The notes below the pieces were generated by a model. It saw only the letters and a list, made by a program, of their open reading frames with translations. It searched no databases and was not told the origin of the DNA. Position numbers and translations under genes: made by a program. This document shows, one piece after another, positions 34,865-46,788 of a DNA stretch of 64,000 nt. The stretch is from the NCBI RefSeq assembly GCF_052857255.1, contig NC_135502.1, positions 159,051,099 through 159,115,098 on the forward strand, given 5' to 3'. Source of the DNA: Amblyomma americanum. Taxonomy: Eukaryota; Arthropoda; Arachnida; Ixodida; Ixodidae. Within the stretch, counting starts at the first letter, position 1; each line of letters starts with the position of its first letter.

Positions 34865-35941
34865 CGGAGGTACGGCTGGCGACCTGGGAAACAGAACCGA
34901 CGGGGCGACGGCGCCCCCGACTGGCGTTGTAGTGAGGGCGCGGGGGGGGGGGGGGGGGCGCTGGCCGTTAGGTACTGGTTGATGTCACGGGGTCGTTAGC
35001 GTGGCTGAGGTGACTCTGGTGAAAGCCCTCGCAGGACCATCTGACGATACGGGCAGTGGCGCAAAATGTGGCTGGCTTCACCGCATTGGAAGCACAGGGG
35101 CCGGTTTCTCGATGTGCGCCCCGCGTTTATTTCCTGGCGGCTGGTCTTGCGTCAGAGAGAGCAAGCGAAGTCGAAAGCCATCGATACGGTGCGGGAGCAG
35201 CAGGACAGTAAAACGCCGGTGGTGCTGGCGCAGAGCTGCGCAACGCTTCACTGTAAGTCATGACATACGGCTCAGGTGGCGGCTAGGGAGAGGCCATTGG
35301 CTGCACCACCCGACGGACTTCGTCACGAAAGACATTCGAGTGTTTCTCGACAGGGCGAAACATCTGTAGGTCTTCGCGCACAATTCTGACAAGCTAAAGG
35401 AGGGCATCACTCTCGGAGCCTGGCAGCGCCGTGTGGGCAGTTATATTCCGCAAGGTAAGTTGCTGGGCGAGTTGGTTTCTATATTCCATAACTGCAGCGC
35501 AACGAACGGGACGTTGAAGGAGGGCACAGGCAGGGGCACAACACACCGCTATGTTGTGTCCTTCTATGTCCGTTTCGTTTCGCTGTAGTTATGCAGTTAT
35601 ATTGGCCAAAAGGCCGAAATGCGCCAACATTTGTTGCAATGTGCGCTTCATGCTTGTCGCCTGCCGAGGAAAATCGTCCATAGTCCAAGGAGGCTGGGCC
35701 ACAAAACCTGCGAAAAGCTGCTCTTTCACCCCTCGCATTAGGTGACGTACCCTCTTCGCTTCAGACATACAAGGATCTGTGCGGTTATGAGCCGCGCTAT
35801 GTCTTCAAGGAACATGGCGACCCTCTCATTTGGCCGCTGCGTTCTGGGCTGCAGGGCAAGTTCAGCTCGCTCCTTCCGTTCGTTGTTGCTTAAGGTGTCG
35901 AGCAACTGTCACCGGAAATCTCGCCAGGTGGTGATCGGGGT
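34865..35941 (-). pseudogene. Gypsy gag, 3' part, with CCHC knuckle
   Basis: Minus-strand gag of the same family as the one at 48147-49522. 35044-35100 encodes LCFQCGEASHILRHCPYR, an intact CCHC zinc knuckle for RNA binding. 35640-35940 is alignable by eye with 48880-49130 (the stretch around GCTCTTTCACCCCTCGCATT, matching GCTCTTTTACGCCGCGCATT). Frames are broken. A run of 17 G lies at 34942-34958. The gag is cut at 35941 by a LINE and continues at about 39690. No pol of this copy was found. Confidence 0.65.
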
Positions 35942-36032
35942 ATGATTTCATTTCGTTTCGTTTTATTACCTTAAAGACTCCTTTTGGGGTATTACATAAG
36001 GGGTGAGTTACATATCATGGGTGAGATTACAA

Positions 36033-38710
36033 TTAATCAATGTGAGGAGAAACACTCGTCGCAGACGTCGATGGGCAGGTGATGGTAGCAATGACGTGGG
36101 GAAGGCCGTTCCAGATGATAGCTGTCCGGGGAAAGAATGAGCCAGTAAACGTAGCGGTTACAGAGAGCGGTCGAGCAACATAAAATGGATGCATGGTGCG
36201 GTGGGATATGCGCGAAGGTGGTGATAGGTATGGGCGATGATTAAGCAAACTGTGAAATATCTTACGGAACTGGCAAAATCTAGCTACGACGAATGCTAAG
36301 GTTCAAAGGTTAGGACTGAAGGTTTAACGCTGTTACGCTGGTATTGAAAGAGTAATCGGAGTGAGTGAATCATAGAGAGCAATTTTGCAAATTTTCAATG
36401 GCGTTAGCTAGATAACTTTAATGCGGATGCCAGATATATAGGAGATGCATATTCTAGCCTAGATCGAATGAGCGATGGTGGAGCATGACGTAGGTGACGT
36501 TTCAAGTGACCGGTTTGATGATGATATGACGTTAGTGCTATGAGTGCGCCAGAAAAGATCACTTCTTAAGGTTATGCCAAGGTATTTAGAAGATTGTACA
36601 AGTTCGATAGCAGAATTAAGACACCATTGTTAAAAACGAAAGGCTGTTGGCGGTGGTGGAAGGAGACAAGTGTGAATTTGTTAGGATTTAGCATAATGAG
36701 CCATTGGTCGCACCTGCGATGAACATGATTAAGATCATTTTGAAGAGCTGCTTGATAGGATATGTTGGTTATTGCCCGATAGATGATACAATCGTCGGCA
36801 AACATGCAGACGTTACATGTTAGATGCGTTAGTAAATCGTTAATTTATATTAGAAACAGCAGTGAGCCAAGGACAGAGCCTTGTGGGACGCCTGATGTTA
36901 CTGCGAGGGAGGTAGACTTTTGGTTGGTAACAAAAACAAACTGGGAGCGGTTTGTGAGAAATTCTTTGATCCAAGCAAGAATTTTAGAATGTAAATTTAG
37001 GTGCTCTAGCTTTAGTAGCAAACATTCTTGAGGAACGATGTCAAAGGTTTTAGCAGAATCTAAGAAAATGGCATCAGTTTGGATATCACGCTCAAGATTG
37101 GTATGCAGATCATGAACGAAAAGTGCGAGCTGGGTTTCGCAAGAAAACCCCTTGCGGAAGGCATGCTGTGAAAGATGAAAGAACTTGTTACTATCAAGAT
37201 GGTTCATAAATAGGGAGTAATTGATATGCTCCATGATTTTAGAGGGGGCATTGCTTAGAGAAATGGGGCGATAATTAAGGGGAGATCGCTTGTCACCTTA
37301 TTTGCGCACTGGAAAGACCTCCCCACTTTCCAGTCACCCGGTAGGCTTCCTGTAGCAAGGAACTGTGTGAACAACAATGATAGATATTCAACAGTGATTC
37401 ACTTACTGTTTCTTAACAGTTCGGAATTTTTCGCCAGCTGGTGACGAGAGCTTCATATTTTCAATTATAGACAAAATACCATGATAGGAGAAGGACAGAC
37501 AGCATAAAGGGGGAAGTACGGTAGAAGGCGGTGAAGGTGTTAATATGCCAGCTTCATGAATAAAAACGGAGGAAAAGGCAACATTAAAACCTTCAGCACA
37601 TTTAGCGCCACTGACTTCTCTCCCACCGTTTAGGTAAGGGTAATAGCATGGGTGTGCGGCGGGTTTACATTTTTCCAGAATTTTTGGGGGTCGTTGTTAA
37701 GGATTTGGTGCAATTCAAGATTAAAGAATGATTGTTTAGCGTCTCGAATAGCAGTATAGTAGGCGTAGTGGGCTACGTAATATCTGTTCCCAGCGCACGT
37801 GGTTTCATTTAATTTTGCTGCTCGAAACAGGCGCTTTTTATTTCTGTCCAACCGTTTCAATCTGCTTGTGAACCACGGCTTCTGGTGATTGGTATGGATG
37901 GTAATCAGTGGTATATAATTTTTAGTTAGCTCAGTGAACCTGTTGCTAAAAATCAACCAGTTATCATTAACAAAACGACTGTGCAGTCCAGACAAAAACT
38001 CCGGCAGAAAATCTTCCAGCTCGTTGTTGATTGCATCATAATTGCCTCGAATGTACAGTCTGATAGTATTGGTATGCATGTGGCGCAGTTCTGGAACAAA
38101 CTTAAGAACGGCATGAATAACTTTGTGGTCACTAATTTCGCGTATGTTGGCTATAAATGATAAACTTCCGGGATCAGTGGTTAGTACCAGATCTTAAATG
38201 TCTGAGACACCGTGGTCTATACGTGTTGGAAGCGACACTAGTTGGTGTTGGTTAAAATAAGAACAAGCGTCTAAAAATTCTCTAGATTCGGAAGCATTCC
38301 TCAGGGACGTTTTGTTATCTGAACAGAGGTCCAGAGTAATTGAAACCTCCGTAAAGAAGAATTCCGCAATTGACGTATTTGGACTTGAAATGGATCAATA
38401 TGCTATTAAGTTCGATGAAAACTGCGGATTACTTTTTGGAGGTGTCTAACATACGCCTATCACGACGGTTTCCGGTACGGCGCTCCACATAAAGCCATAG
38501 CATTTCCAGTCCTGAATTGATGGTAATACGGGAGCATGATAACTGATGACCTACTGCAATAAGGACGCCTCCGCCTCGTGCACGGTCAGTGCGAAAAGCA
38601 TTAAAATTCGGTAGATCCAGCAAAACTTCACTGTCGGGGACGTCATTCCTAAGCCACGTTTTGGTTAGGATTAGTACATTACTCCAGGATGGTAGTACAA
38701 TACTTGACAA
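36033..38710 (-). pseudogene. LINE ORF2: endonuclease and RT, broken
   Basis: Minus strand, from right to left. Endonuclease N-part: SNVLILTKTWLRNDVPDSEV, ARGGGVLIAV. Then come a damaged stretch and the linker (FSNRFTELTKNYIPLITIHT, NHQKPWFTSRLKRLDRNK). RT follows: FFHLSQHAFRKGFSCETQL, FLDSAKTFDIVP (expected FLDFSKAFD), SGVPQGSVLGSLLFLI, MFADDCIIYR. The C-terminal end is FFPRTAIIWNGLPHVIATIT. Several stops and frame changes occur, and the region between the palm and the C-terminus is shortened. Confidence 0.78.
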
Positions 38711-38854
38711 CGTGGAAGGTTTCGGAAGGAAGCTTCGTTTAATAGTATAGATAACATAAAAAGATTTGATCGGTCGGCAGTGAGCGACGATTTACGGACA
38801 GCTATCTGATTTCGTGATTGCTACGTGACTTCTCTTACCATGCCTTATGATTCA

Positions 38855-39580
38855 TCAAAAATGTAACATTATGAATCCATGTGTAAAGTTTTCAGCGTAA
38901 TTTATATTATCCGGACTTGTTTTTGGCAAAAGCGAGAGGGTGCTTGCGGGCATTTCTGACCGCACGAGAAAAATCCTCGCCAACGCTGTAGCCTGTACTC
39001 TTAATTTGCTTCCCATTCGAGAGAATGGCTTCTTTTGTTTTGAAGAATGAAAATTTGGCAATTATAGGGCAGGGTCGCTACACAGTGTGCTGGCCGAGGC
39101 GGTGTGTGCGCTCAATGTGAGCTGGGTCAACTGTTACATGCAGTGTATCCGAAGAAAGACGGATAAAGGCTTCTTCCGATTCAGCAAAAGTTTCAGTAAG
39201 GTTGGCGTCCGGGGAGGCCATAGAATATTAAGTTATTCCGCCGTGCGCGGTTTTCAGAATCGCCCATATCCGGGCTTCCAAATCACGTAAAAAGCAAGAT
39301 TTTTGGACGGTGCCAGTCTGTAATCTTTCTATGTCTGTTTTCAATGCTAAAAGATCATTGCCGTGGGTTTCGAGGTACACCAAACAACTGGCCAGTAAGA
39401 AAATTGTACAATTGGTAACTTATAACAGGCTTTTGAGGGATTTCACATCCGCCAGTATTTCTCCCTGCCCAGCGGACAGTTTTTGCAACTCAGCAAGGAG
39501 ACTGTCGGGTTCTGAATTTGTTTCAGTATCACCTGATAACAATATCATCGCACGAATAATACTCGCACATTCAGCAACCA
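38855..39580 (-). pseudogene. LINE ORF1, broken, with 2A remnant
   Basis: Minus strand. The start region reads MILLSGDTETNSEP, followed by a coiled-coil-like DSLLAELQKLSAGQGEILAD. The C-terminal part near 38870-39060 reads, in pieces, KFSFFKTKEAIL and GYSVGEDFS.AVR, as in coiled coil-RRM ORF1 proteins. The frame is lost in the middle. It resembles the ORF1 at 21475 in layout. Confidence 0.68.
39507..39533 (-). other. Degenerate 2A motif (GDTETNSEP)
   Basis: Same position and context as the canonical motif at 21505. The V/I is Thr and the essential Pro-Gly before the last Pro is Ser-Glu, so skipping would not be expected. It supports a shared ancestry of 2A-bearing ORF1 proteins in this genome. 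Confidence 0.75.
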
Positions 39581-39689
39581 GGCATAAACACCACTGTGGG
39601 CTCAGCAGCTCCACATAGAAATATTTACCGGATCTCTTAGCTAATAAGTTGGGGTAACTGACCGGCATTGGGAAGGCGAACTGGTTAGA

Positions 39690-40250
39690 GATCCGTTCGA
39701 TGGCACAGCCGCAGAGCCCGCAGATGGTTTTCAAACCATGTTTTGGCGGAGTCGTCGAGAGCAAAATAGACATCCTGTAGCTTGCGGTCCTCGCCCCACA
39801 CGCTAAAAGCAACGACCCGGTCGTAGCTGGCCACCAAGCCCTCCACGTCTGCAAACTTGTCGCCATGAAACTACGCAGGAGTGCTGGGCGCTGGAGACGT
39901 GGCGGTGGGGGACTGACAGAATTTTTGATGGTCTGGCTTGCAGCAGTTGACGTCATTGTGCAGGGTGGTGACCTCATAGGTCGAAACTCACGATCTAAGC
40001 CTCGCAAGCGACGGCTTGCCTTCTGGACAAGTGTCGTGTCCATGGGGTGTAGCTGTGCCTCGGAGGCTCCCGGCAGCTCTTCGTACACCAGGAAATAACC
40101 CAGCATCGCTAGCAAAAAAATCACCGAGAGCAGGTAGAGCGTTAGCAGAAAAGGCAGAAGGGCACACCAGGACTAGTACAGAAGGCACACTCAGCCAACC
40201 CACGCTTTAGCAGGGGAAGACGAGGAAGACGAGTGGGTGCTATCGCACTT
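39690..40250 (-). pseudogene. Gypsy gag, 5' part
   Basis: Continuation of the gag at 34865-35941 beyond the LINE. On the minus strand it reads KASRRLRGLDREF and MTSTAASQTIKNS. The homologous element reads EASRRLRGLQPKF and MTSTTASQTSQHS at 49133-49522. The aromatic and charged blocks after it are frameshifted. The upstream LTR is not recognised; the sequence is lost around 40250. Confidence 0.68.
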
Positions 40251-40261
40251 CATGGTGGCGC

Positions 40262-40805
40262 CAGTCAAAAGCAATGAATGGAAGGACTTTCCTCAACTTG
40301 CGACGTCGCTGCGGAAAGGATGGCAACTCGCGGAAGCATGGCATCTATTAACCTTTCTAGAGGTAGGTCAGCTGTCCAAGCGGAGAATTGCTGCGGGAAT
40401 TGCCAACAGTGTGGCAATATATTTAGAGACTGCTTTAATGGCTTGTATGCTCATAAACGCCCCGCTTCGATCTTAGTATCGAATACGACGGATATTTTGT
40501 TAAACAAAATAATTCAATTCGGCTTGTTAAATACAGCGCACCGTACCCCGATCCTTGGCTAGGAAATCTGACTACTTGAGCTTCAAGTTGGCAGTGGTTA
40601 GCTTCCTAGTGCCCAAAGGCGTAGAAATGCCATCACACACATCGTGGCCGCTCTTTTAGTGAAGGAGAGAGAAAGCAATTCTCCGCTTGGACAGGTGACC
40701 GACCTCGAGAAAGGGTAGAATAGAGACAATGCTTTCACGAGTTGCCATCCTTTGCGTAGCGACGTCGCCTATTTCGGCACAGTTGTTCCATTCGTTGCTG
40801 TTCTC
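40262..40805. repeat. Foldback: inverted repeat of about 125 bp
   Basis: The left arm 40270-40393 (CAATGAATGGAA..., GCGACGTCGCTGCGGAAAGG, GTCCAAGCGGAGAATTGCT) pairs with the right arm 40673-40800 (AGCAATTCTCCGCTTGGAC, CCATCCTTTGCGTAGCGACG, TTCCATTCGTTGCTG). The roughly 280-bp middle is unrelated. The shape fits a foldback or MITE, or two copies of one repeat in opposite orientation. No coding function is seen. Confidence 0.72.
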
Positions 40806-42000
40806 TCTGCCAAGGGGAACGTTGTTCCGAGCTCGCCAAGGGGCCCTAGGGGCCACGCTGCTATAGTCTACACGATTAGAGAGTTTTAGCACCGCCGTAT
40901 TGCAAACACAGTAACAGCCGCATCTGCTCCCGTACGTCAAATGCCGGTATACGCATGCCTGGCTGCGGAAGCAACGTCAACGCGTTACGTACTTTCCGCA
41001 CCGCTGTCCGGGGGTGCTAAACTCTGCCGACCAATTGTACCGTGACGGTTAGCTCGGCGAAGAAACCGGACGACCCAATGCGTGGGTATTACGCCACATC
41101 AAAGAGGAAAGTACTAACCTTTCGTCACGGCAACAGAGGGCAAACGTTGCCGCCATATAGAGGCGACTTGCCATGAGCTGGCGCTTGCTACCGTATCTTT
41201 GTTACCTCTTCCGCACTGACTACATAAGCTAAGCCACCACAAAATCTTCAGAGTGCGTGGAGGTGTGCAGTCTTCAAACCTGCGATTTGCCCGTTCCAGC
41301 ACGCGAAAAGACATTAACGTGTGACCTGCATCGTCCAGATTTTATCCGCGTCTTCCCAACTTTGCTTCTTGTGTTGAGGCATTACTTAGCACTGTGATGT
41401 CATTCTGAGTAGTGCGCATATGGTTCTCCGGATGCAGCCCATGAATGTGGTCTTATCACGATCCAGCTGCCATGTATGCGAAGAAACAATGGTAAGAACA
41501 TGTGTGGTTCACCGTTCAGTCGCGCCTCCACCTAGACATGAAAAACCTGCGGTTGGCTGTGCAGCCCGTGAGCGCCCCTAGCTCCCCGGCAAACGCGTGT
41601 ACCTCTGCGTATTCGGCACAGCTATGCAGGCCCACTTTGGGGTCATGATGCGGAGCTATGGGTTGTACTTAGGTCAGGAAACTAAAGCATTGCTTGTGAT
41701 GAAGCTTTCTGCCTAAGAAACAATTATACTGTCAATTAGCGAGCAGTTTTTCTTGCTGAGGCATGTGGCTTTATGAAGCTGATTTTTGGCAGTCTTGTGT
41801 GCAGGTTTCTGCAAATGCAAATTCTGCATGAAGGTGAATTCAGCATTATTATTAATCGCAACTTCAGCTTGCCCTGGCCCCAAGCCGCGTGATGGTGGGA
41901 AGTAGCACTCGCATTCTGTCTTTCTCCCACAAATTAGGGGCCACCACGGCGTAGTCTTGGGCATTACAGCAGCTTCTGTAAATCGCCCTTTGTCGTCCTG
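40806..42000. other. Unassigned spacer
   Basis: No gene or known repeat family recognised. The open frame at 41713-41964 (minus) and others have no domain I can name. Confidence 0.45.
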
Positions 42001-42050
42001 TGTTTGGTTTTGGTCTATGGGTGTTTAACCTCCCAAAGCGACTCAGGATA
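42001..42050 (-). mobile_element. SINE 3' end fragment
   Basis: TGTTTGGTTTTGGTCTATGG followed by GTGTTTAACCTCCCAAAGCG: the last 50 bp of the tick SINE on the minus strand. The rest of the copy is absent. Confidence 0.7.
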
Positions 42051-42339
42051 TTTCAATCAATGCGCATTAATTTCACCAACATAGTGTACACGTGGTGAAA
42101 AAGGGCGGCGGAGAAAAAGCTGCAAGTTTCACAGCTTGACAAAAGCCCCGTCCGCCACTCGAGCAGTGACAGGCTATATGTAAAAAATGCACATGCACAC
42201 TGTCACCACTTCGCTGCACTTTTGCGTGCGCTCCCAGACACACGTAGAGCGTGTTTGGGTAGTGGTCTCGGTCACAAAGGAGATGCCCTCGACTCAGCGT
42301 GGCAAGCTCAGCCGGAGACCAGCTACCAAGTGACAAGGG

Positions 42340-43240
42340 GGTTGGTCGTTTGGTGCCCGACTTTCGCCGGTCGCAAGCCAGAGAATGGGTCGGAACCAAA
42401 GGTTCACAAAACAAAACAAAGTTTATACAGAGAAGGGACGATACAAAGAATTTCACTATCACTCGTACGAGCAGATACAAAGTGTTTTACTAATACAAAG
42501 CAACTCATGCCAAGAACAATCGAGAGAGATTACAATTTAACAGAACCTTTGCCCCTAAAGTGCACTAACACATAGAGACAAACAACCAAAACACGATTTG
42601 TTCACTGGGCACTGCGGAAGTCCGACGACCTGAGGAGCTCGACGGGGCCGTCCCGCTGGTTGGCGCATGTTGCCTCGCTGGTCCGAGCTGGACGAGTGGT
42701 GTTCTCCAGGGAGTAGAGCGGGCGCGCTTCTCGGAAGCTTAAATGGCGGCTCGGGCTTACAGACAGTGGTTGAAGCCCCTCATTTATAGGCGTAGTTCGC
42801 GTCTGTTTGTTCTTCGCGCCAGGGCAGGAGCGCACATACACGCAGCTTCAACTGCACAAACTCCTCCTTCTTGCGCCAGGCGCGCGACCCCATTGGTTGA
42901 GCGCGGAAACCACCTTCTAGAACAATCTAGGTCATTCGCGGCACGCTGAGTCATCGGTGCAGGAGCGAAGAGGAGAAGGTATCACATTGGCCCGGTCAAG
43001 GTTACCCCCGTTTCGTCGACAACGAGCAAAAACTCCGACATTCGAGAAAAATCGACGCCGCGCGCGGCCATGCCCCCCTGGGCGCGGCGCCGGCGAGCTG
43101 AGTTGCAGCAGTACGCAAAGCTACGCACTCTATGGGGGGTTCTTCCCCGCTGTTTTTTTGCTTTATTTTACCGCGCGCGGGCGCGGTTGCTTAGGCACAG
43201 CACCGGTTTTTTTTTCTAAATTGCGCCAAATTTTGTGACA
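42340..43240 (-). promoter_or_regulatory. Candidate solo LTR or leader promoter
   Basis: A GC-rich block, unlike its neighbours, with a minus-strand TATAAATG (42781-42788) and, about 130 bp upstream on that strand, TTCTAGAA (42915-42922), which has the form of a heat-shock-type element. The minus-strand end begins TGTCACAAAATTT (about 43240). It could be an LTR whose body is gone. I could not find a matching second LTR or a target duplication, so this is only a suggestion. Confidence 0.3.
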
Positions 43241-43496
43241 CACACACACTGATAACAAAAGAAAAAAACATGTAATCGATGCTTATCAAGGGTTACAAAG
43301 ACAGTAATACAACTGAGATCTGTCATTTATCATAACATATATTGTATCGTAAAAGTGCGTTGAAATAGTACATGTTTATCAAAGATGTAAATCTTGGAAG
43401 GCAGATGAATCTAGAACACAAGGGAGACAGAACAACACGATTGCGCTTATAATTGATTATTTTATTCATTTTTGTCCAGTGAAATGTGATGCATAT

Positions 43497-44430
43497 TGTC
43501 ACCGAGAAACGGTTGACGTACGCAGGGGCCAAAGTATCTGCGTAGAAGCTACTCAGAGCGTCCCCACATGCGGATTGGGCTCCACACCCAGACTTGTTCG
43601 CCGGGTTGGTAACGCATATTTCGGTGGTGGAGGTTGTAGCGCCGAGCGTCGGGAACTTGCTGGTGCCGGATGCGCTGTCGAGCGAGTTGGCGGCGGGCGG
43701 CCTCGCCGTACGAACAAATTGGGCAGCACCTATAACATAGAGGGTAGCGCTAGCGGGGGGCAACATTGCATCCATCATGGTTGTGGCTTCGCGACCATGT
43801 ACTAAGCGAAATGGAGTGAAGCGTGTCGTTTCCTGGACCGCATGATTATAGGCAAATTAGACGTAAGGGAGTATGGCATCCCAGTTCCGGTGGTACGCGT
43901 CGACATACATGGAAATCGTGTAGGCGATTGTTTTCTTGAGCCGTTCGGTGAGGCTGTTCGTTTGAGGGTGGTAAGCGGTTGTTTTGCGATGACTGGTGCC
44001 GCTCAGGCGCATAACCTCCTGCGTAAGGGCCGAGGTGAACGCTGTTCCCATGTAAGTAAAACGACGGTGGATGCACCGTGACGAAGCACAATGGTTTGAA
44101 TGAAAAAGTTCGCAATTTCGTCAGCTGTGCCACGGGGAAGACGTTCAGTCTCACAGTATTGGCTGAGGTAGTCGATGGCGACCACAATGTAGCAGTTACT
44201 CAGCGTCGACTCCAGAACTGGGCCGAGTAAGTCCATACCGACTTGATGGAAGGGGACCTGAGGTGGATCAATAGGCTGGAGTAGGCCGGCTGGCTTAGTC
44301 GGCGGCATCTTGCGACGCTGGCACGCGCGGCAAGTTCTTACGTAACGCTTCACAACTGCTGCAACCATGGGCCAGTAGCATTTTTGTCGTATTCGTGCCA
44401 AAGTTCGACCAAAACTCAGGTGACCAGAAT
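43497..44430 (-). pseudogene. Gypsy integrase
   Basis: Minus strand. The zinc-binding end is seen as CRACQRRK after YWP....VKRYVRT. The core has VGMDLLGPVL (first Asp) and GTAFTSALTQEV (second Asp region), then AYHPQTNSLTERLKKTI (catalytic Glu). The C-terminal part is RYQPGEQVWV (in another frame, near 43590) and GRSE.LLRRYFGP just before the LTR remnant. Two or more frame changes occur within the core. The product would join retrotransposon DNA to the genome. Confidence 0.8.
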
Positions 44431-44592
44431 ATGGGTCATCATGGCTCGCCTCAGAACTTCGTCGCGAAGGGCCGTAGGCACGACGAGTAGATAGACAGCT
44501 TCTGTTGGACTAGTTTTTCTTTACAGAACGCCGTCACGTAACCAGAAAGACAACAGCCCGCGCGAGAAGATTCGCGGGGGAGACTGAGCGCT

Positions 44593-46250
44593 TCATTCCA
44601 GATACTCAATGAGGGGCCGTAGCTCACTGTCGTCTCTTTGGTGTTGAATGAGAAAAAACGTGGAGATGGCGCCAAGAAAAACAGAATCGTCGTCGGAGTC
44701 AGCTCCGGGGTCCTCAATAGGAGCACGAGACAAACAGTCGGCATCACTGTGCTTCCTACCAGACTCATAGACGATGGTGACATCGAATTCCTGAAGTCGA
44801 AGGCTCCAGCATGCCAGCCGTCCCGAGGGATATTTGAGGTTCGCCAGCAAACACAGCGAGTGGTGGTCACTGACGACCCTGAAAGGGCGGCCAAATAAGT
44901 ACGGGTGAAATTTGCTTGCTGCCCACACAATGGCTAAGCATTCTTTTTCGGTGGTGGAATAGTTCGCCTCAGGTCATGACAAGGTGCGGCTCGCGTATGC
45001 GATTACGCGTTCGAGACCATTCTGCCTCTGCACAAGGACAGCACCGAGGCCGATGTTGCTGGCGTCTGTGTGCAGTTCAGTGTCGGCTGACATGTCGAAG
45101 TGTCCAAGGATGGGCGTACATTGGAGGCGAGTGCGGAGGTCTTCAAACGCCCGCTGTTGCTCCAGGCCCCAGAAGAACGGTAGGGAATCTTTCAGGAGTT
45201 GGGTGAGGGGCTCAGCGATCTGGGAGATCTGCACAAAACGCCGGTAATAAGGGCAGAGACCCAGAAAGCGGCGCACACTGCGCTTATCGGTGGGCACAGG
45301 AAGAGCAGCCACGGCAGCAGTCTTATCGGGGTCTAGGCTAACTCCTTTAACGCTCACGATGTGGCCCATAAATGTCAACTCTTCATAAGTGACACTTTCA
45401 GGGCTCCAGGGAAAGACAGGCCGACCGAATTGCTTCGAACACAGCACGCAGGCGTCTCAGGTGCTCTTCGAACGTATCAGAGAAGATGACAACGTCATCC
45501 AAGTACACGAGACAGGACTGCCATTTGAGATGGGCAAGAACGGTGTGCATCATCCTCTGGAAGGTTGCAGGAGCCGAGCACAGGCCGAAAGGGAGCGTCC
45601 GGAATTCGTACAGACCGTCCGTTGTAACAAAGATGGTCTTTTCCCGGCCGCGTTCGTTCAGCTCAATTTGCCAATAGCCGCTGCGTAAATCCAGCGATGA
45701 GAAGTACGTCGCTTGGCGCAGCCGGTCCAGGGAGTCATCATTACGCGACAGAGGATAAACACCCTTTTTGTGAGTTTGTTTAAACGTCTGTAATCAACGC
45801 AGAACCGTAGTGTTCCATCTTTATTTGCTACTAGAACAACATGCGGCGCCCACGGCCTCGTCGACGGCTGTATCACGTCGTCCTGGATCATTTCTTGAAC
45901 TTGGGGGAGAATGGCATCACACTTCTTCGAAGGGATCCGGTAAGGCGGCTGACATAACGGCCGCTGGTTGGCGTCAACTATAATTCGGTGCCTTGTGAGC
46001 GGTGTCTGCCTCACCTTGTCGCAGAAAGATTGGATAACGCTTTCCAGGCAGCGTTTCTGATTAGATGGGAGGTTCGGGTTCAGGCCAGTTTTTATGGGAG
46101 TGGTCGGTGCCTCCATTCGTGCCGGGTCTCCGGACAAAGCGTGCTGTCCCGCGAATTCGCTGAGTTCTTCGAAGTACGCAATAGCTGTTCTGCCAGGCAA
46201 ACACTGAGGTTCACAGCCAAAATTGGTCACCAAGAGTTTGGTTCAGCCAT
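44593..46250 (-). pseudogene. Gypsy reverse transcriptase and RNase H
   Basis: The RT starts with TPLTRHRIIVDANQRPLCQP. It continues PWAPHVVLVANKDGTLRFCV and DYRRLNKLT, then in other frames FGLCSAPATFQRMMHTVL-like text and the catalytic YLDD (45494-45505). The thumb and connection read LTFMGHIVSVKGVSLDPDK, RRFLGLCPYYRRFV and LTQLLKDSLPFFWG. RNase H: HTDASNIGLGAVLVQ, IAYASRTLS, then [10 protein letters not shown] and [10 protein letters not shown]. At least three frameshifts separate these. The catalytic residues are otherwise the expected ones. Confidence 0.85.
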
Positions 46251-46302
46251 TGTTCAGTTCAAAAATTCCTCGAACAACAAAGACTTGCCGAGCAAACAGC
46301 AG

Positions 46303-46788
46303 CTACATGTTGATTTCAACGATGCCACGAAATCCGGTGCTGTAATCGCAATCTACGGTAACAAACATGCTGGTTATTGACGGGATCAATACGTGGTCGT
46401 CATAGACGCGTACCTTAGTCCTGCGTGGCTCGAGATCGCCGTCAACAGTGGGTTGAGTGGAAAATGACACGACCAGCTCCTGAAGGTTGATGACGGCACC
46501 GTACTCCCGAAGGAAATCAATACCGAGTATCAGGTCTTTGGAGCACTCTGGCAGCACAGCAAAGCAACCAGGGAAAGTAGAACCGCGGATCTGTATTCGT
46601 GACGTGTAGACGCCAATCGGTGTGACCACATGGCCGCCTGCGGTGCGGGTCTGCGGTCCAGACCAAGGGGTCAGAACCTTTCTGAGGGCCGTGGCTAACC
46701 GATTGCTCATTACAGAAAAATCATCGCCGGTATCCACAAGTGCTGTCACATCGCGGTTATCAGCGGTTACTGGGATTTCGGCAGACAC
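46303..46788 (-). pseudogene. Gypsy protease domain
   Basis: An uninterrupted 161-codon minus-strand frame. VTALVDTGDDFSVMS holds the aspartic protease Asp-Thr-Gly (with Asp instead of the more usual Ala or Ser after Gly), and LILGIDFLREYGAVINL is the family's C-terminal motif. It would be part of a pol polyprotein with the RT that follows; the junction to RT is frameshifted near 46250-46300. Confidence 0.8.

Larger units (their letters stand above)
35942..39689 (-). mobile_element. LINE with degenerate 2A motif, inserted in Gypsy gag
   Basis: The 3' end at the low coordinate reads, on the plus strand, TGATTTCATTTCGTTTCGTT, then TATTACCTTAAAGACTCC. It is the same family as the 3' end at 14337. 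ORF2 pieces lie at 36033-38710 and ORF1 pieces at 38855-39580, with a 5' leader up to about 39689. The flanks on both sides encode Gypsy gag. No target duplication was recognised. Confidence 0.78.

Noticed and set aside
35001..35369. 122-codon plus-strand open frame
   Set aside because: It is the antisense of the Gypsy gag with its CCHC motif on the minus strand.
45988..46380. 130-codon plus-strand open frame
   Set aside because: Antisense shadow of the Gypsy protease-RT region.
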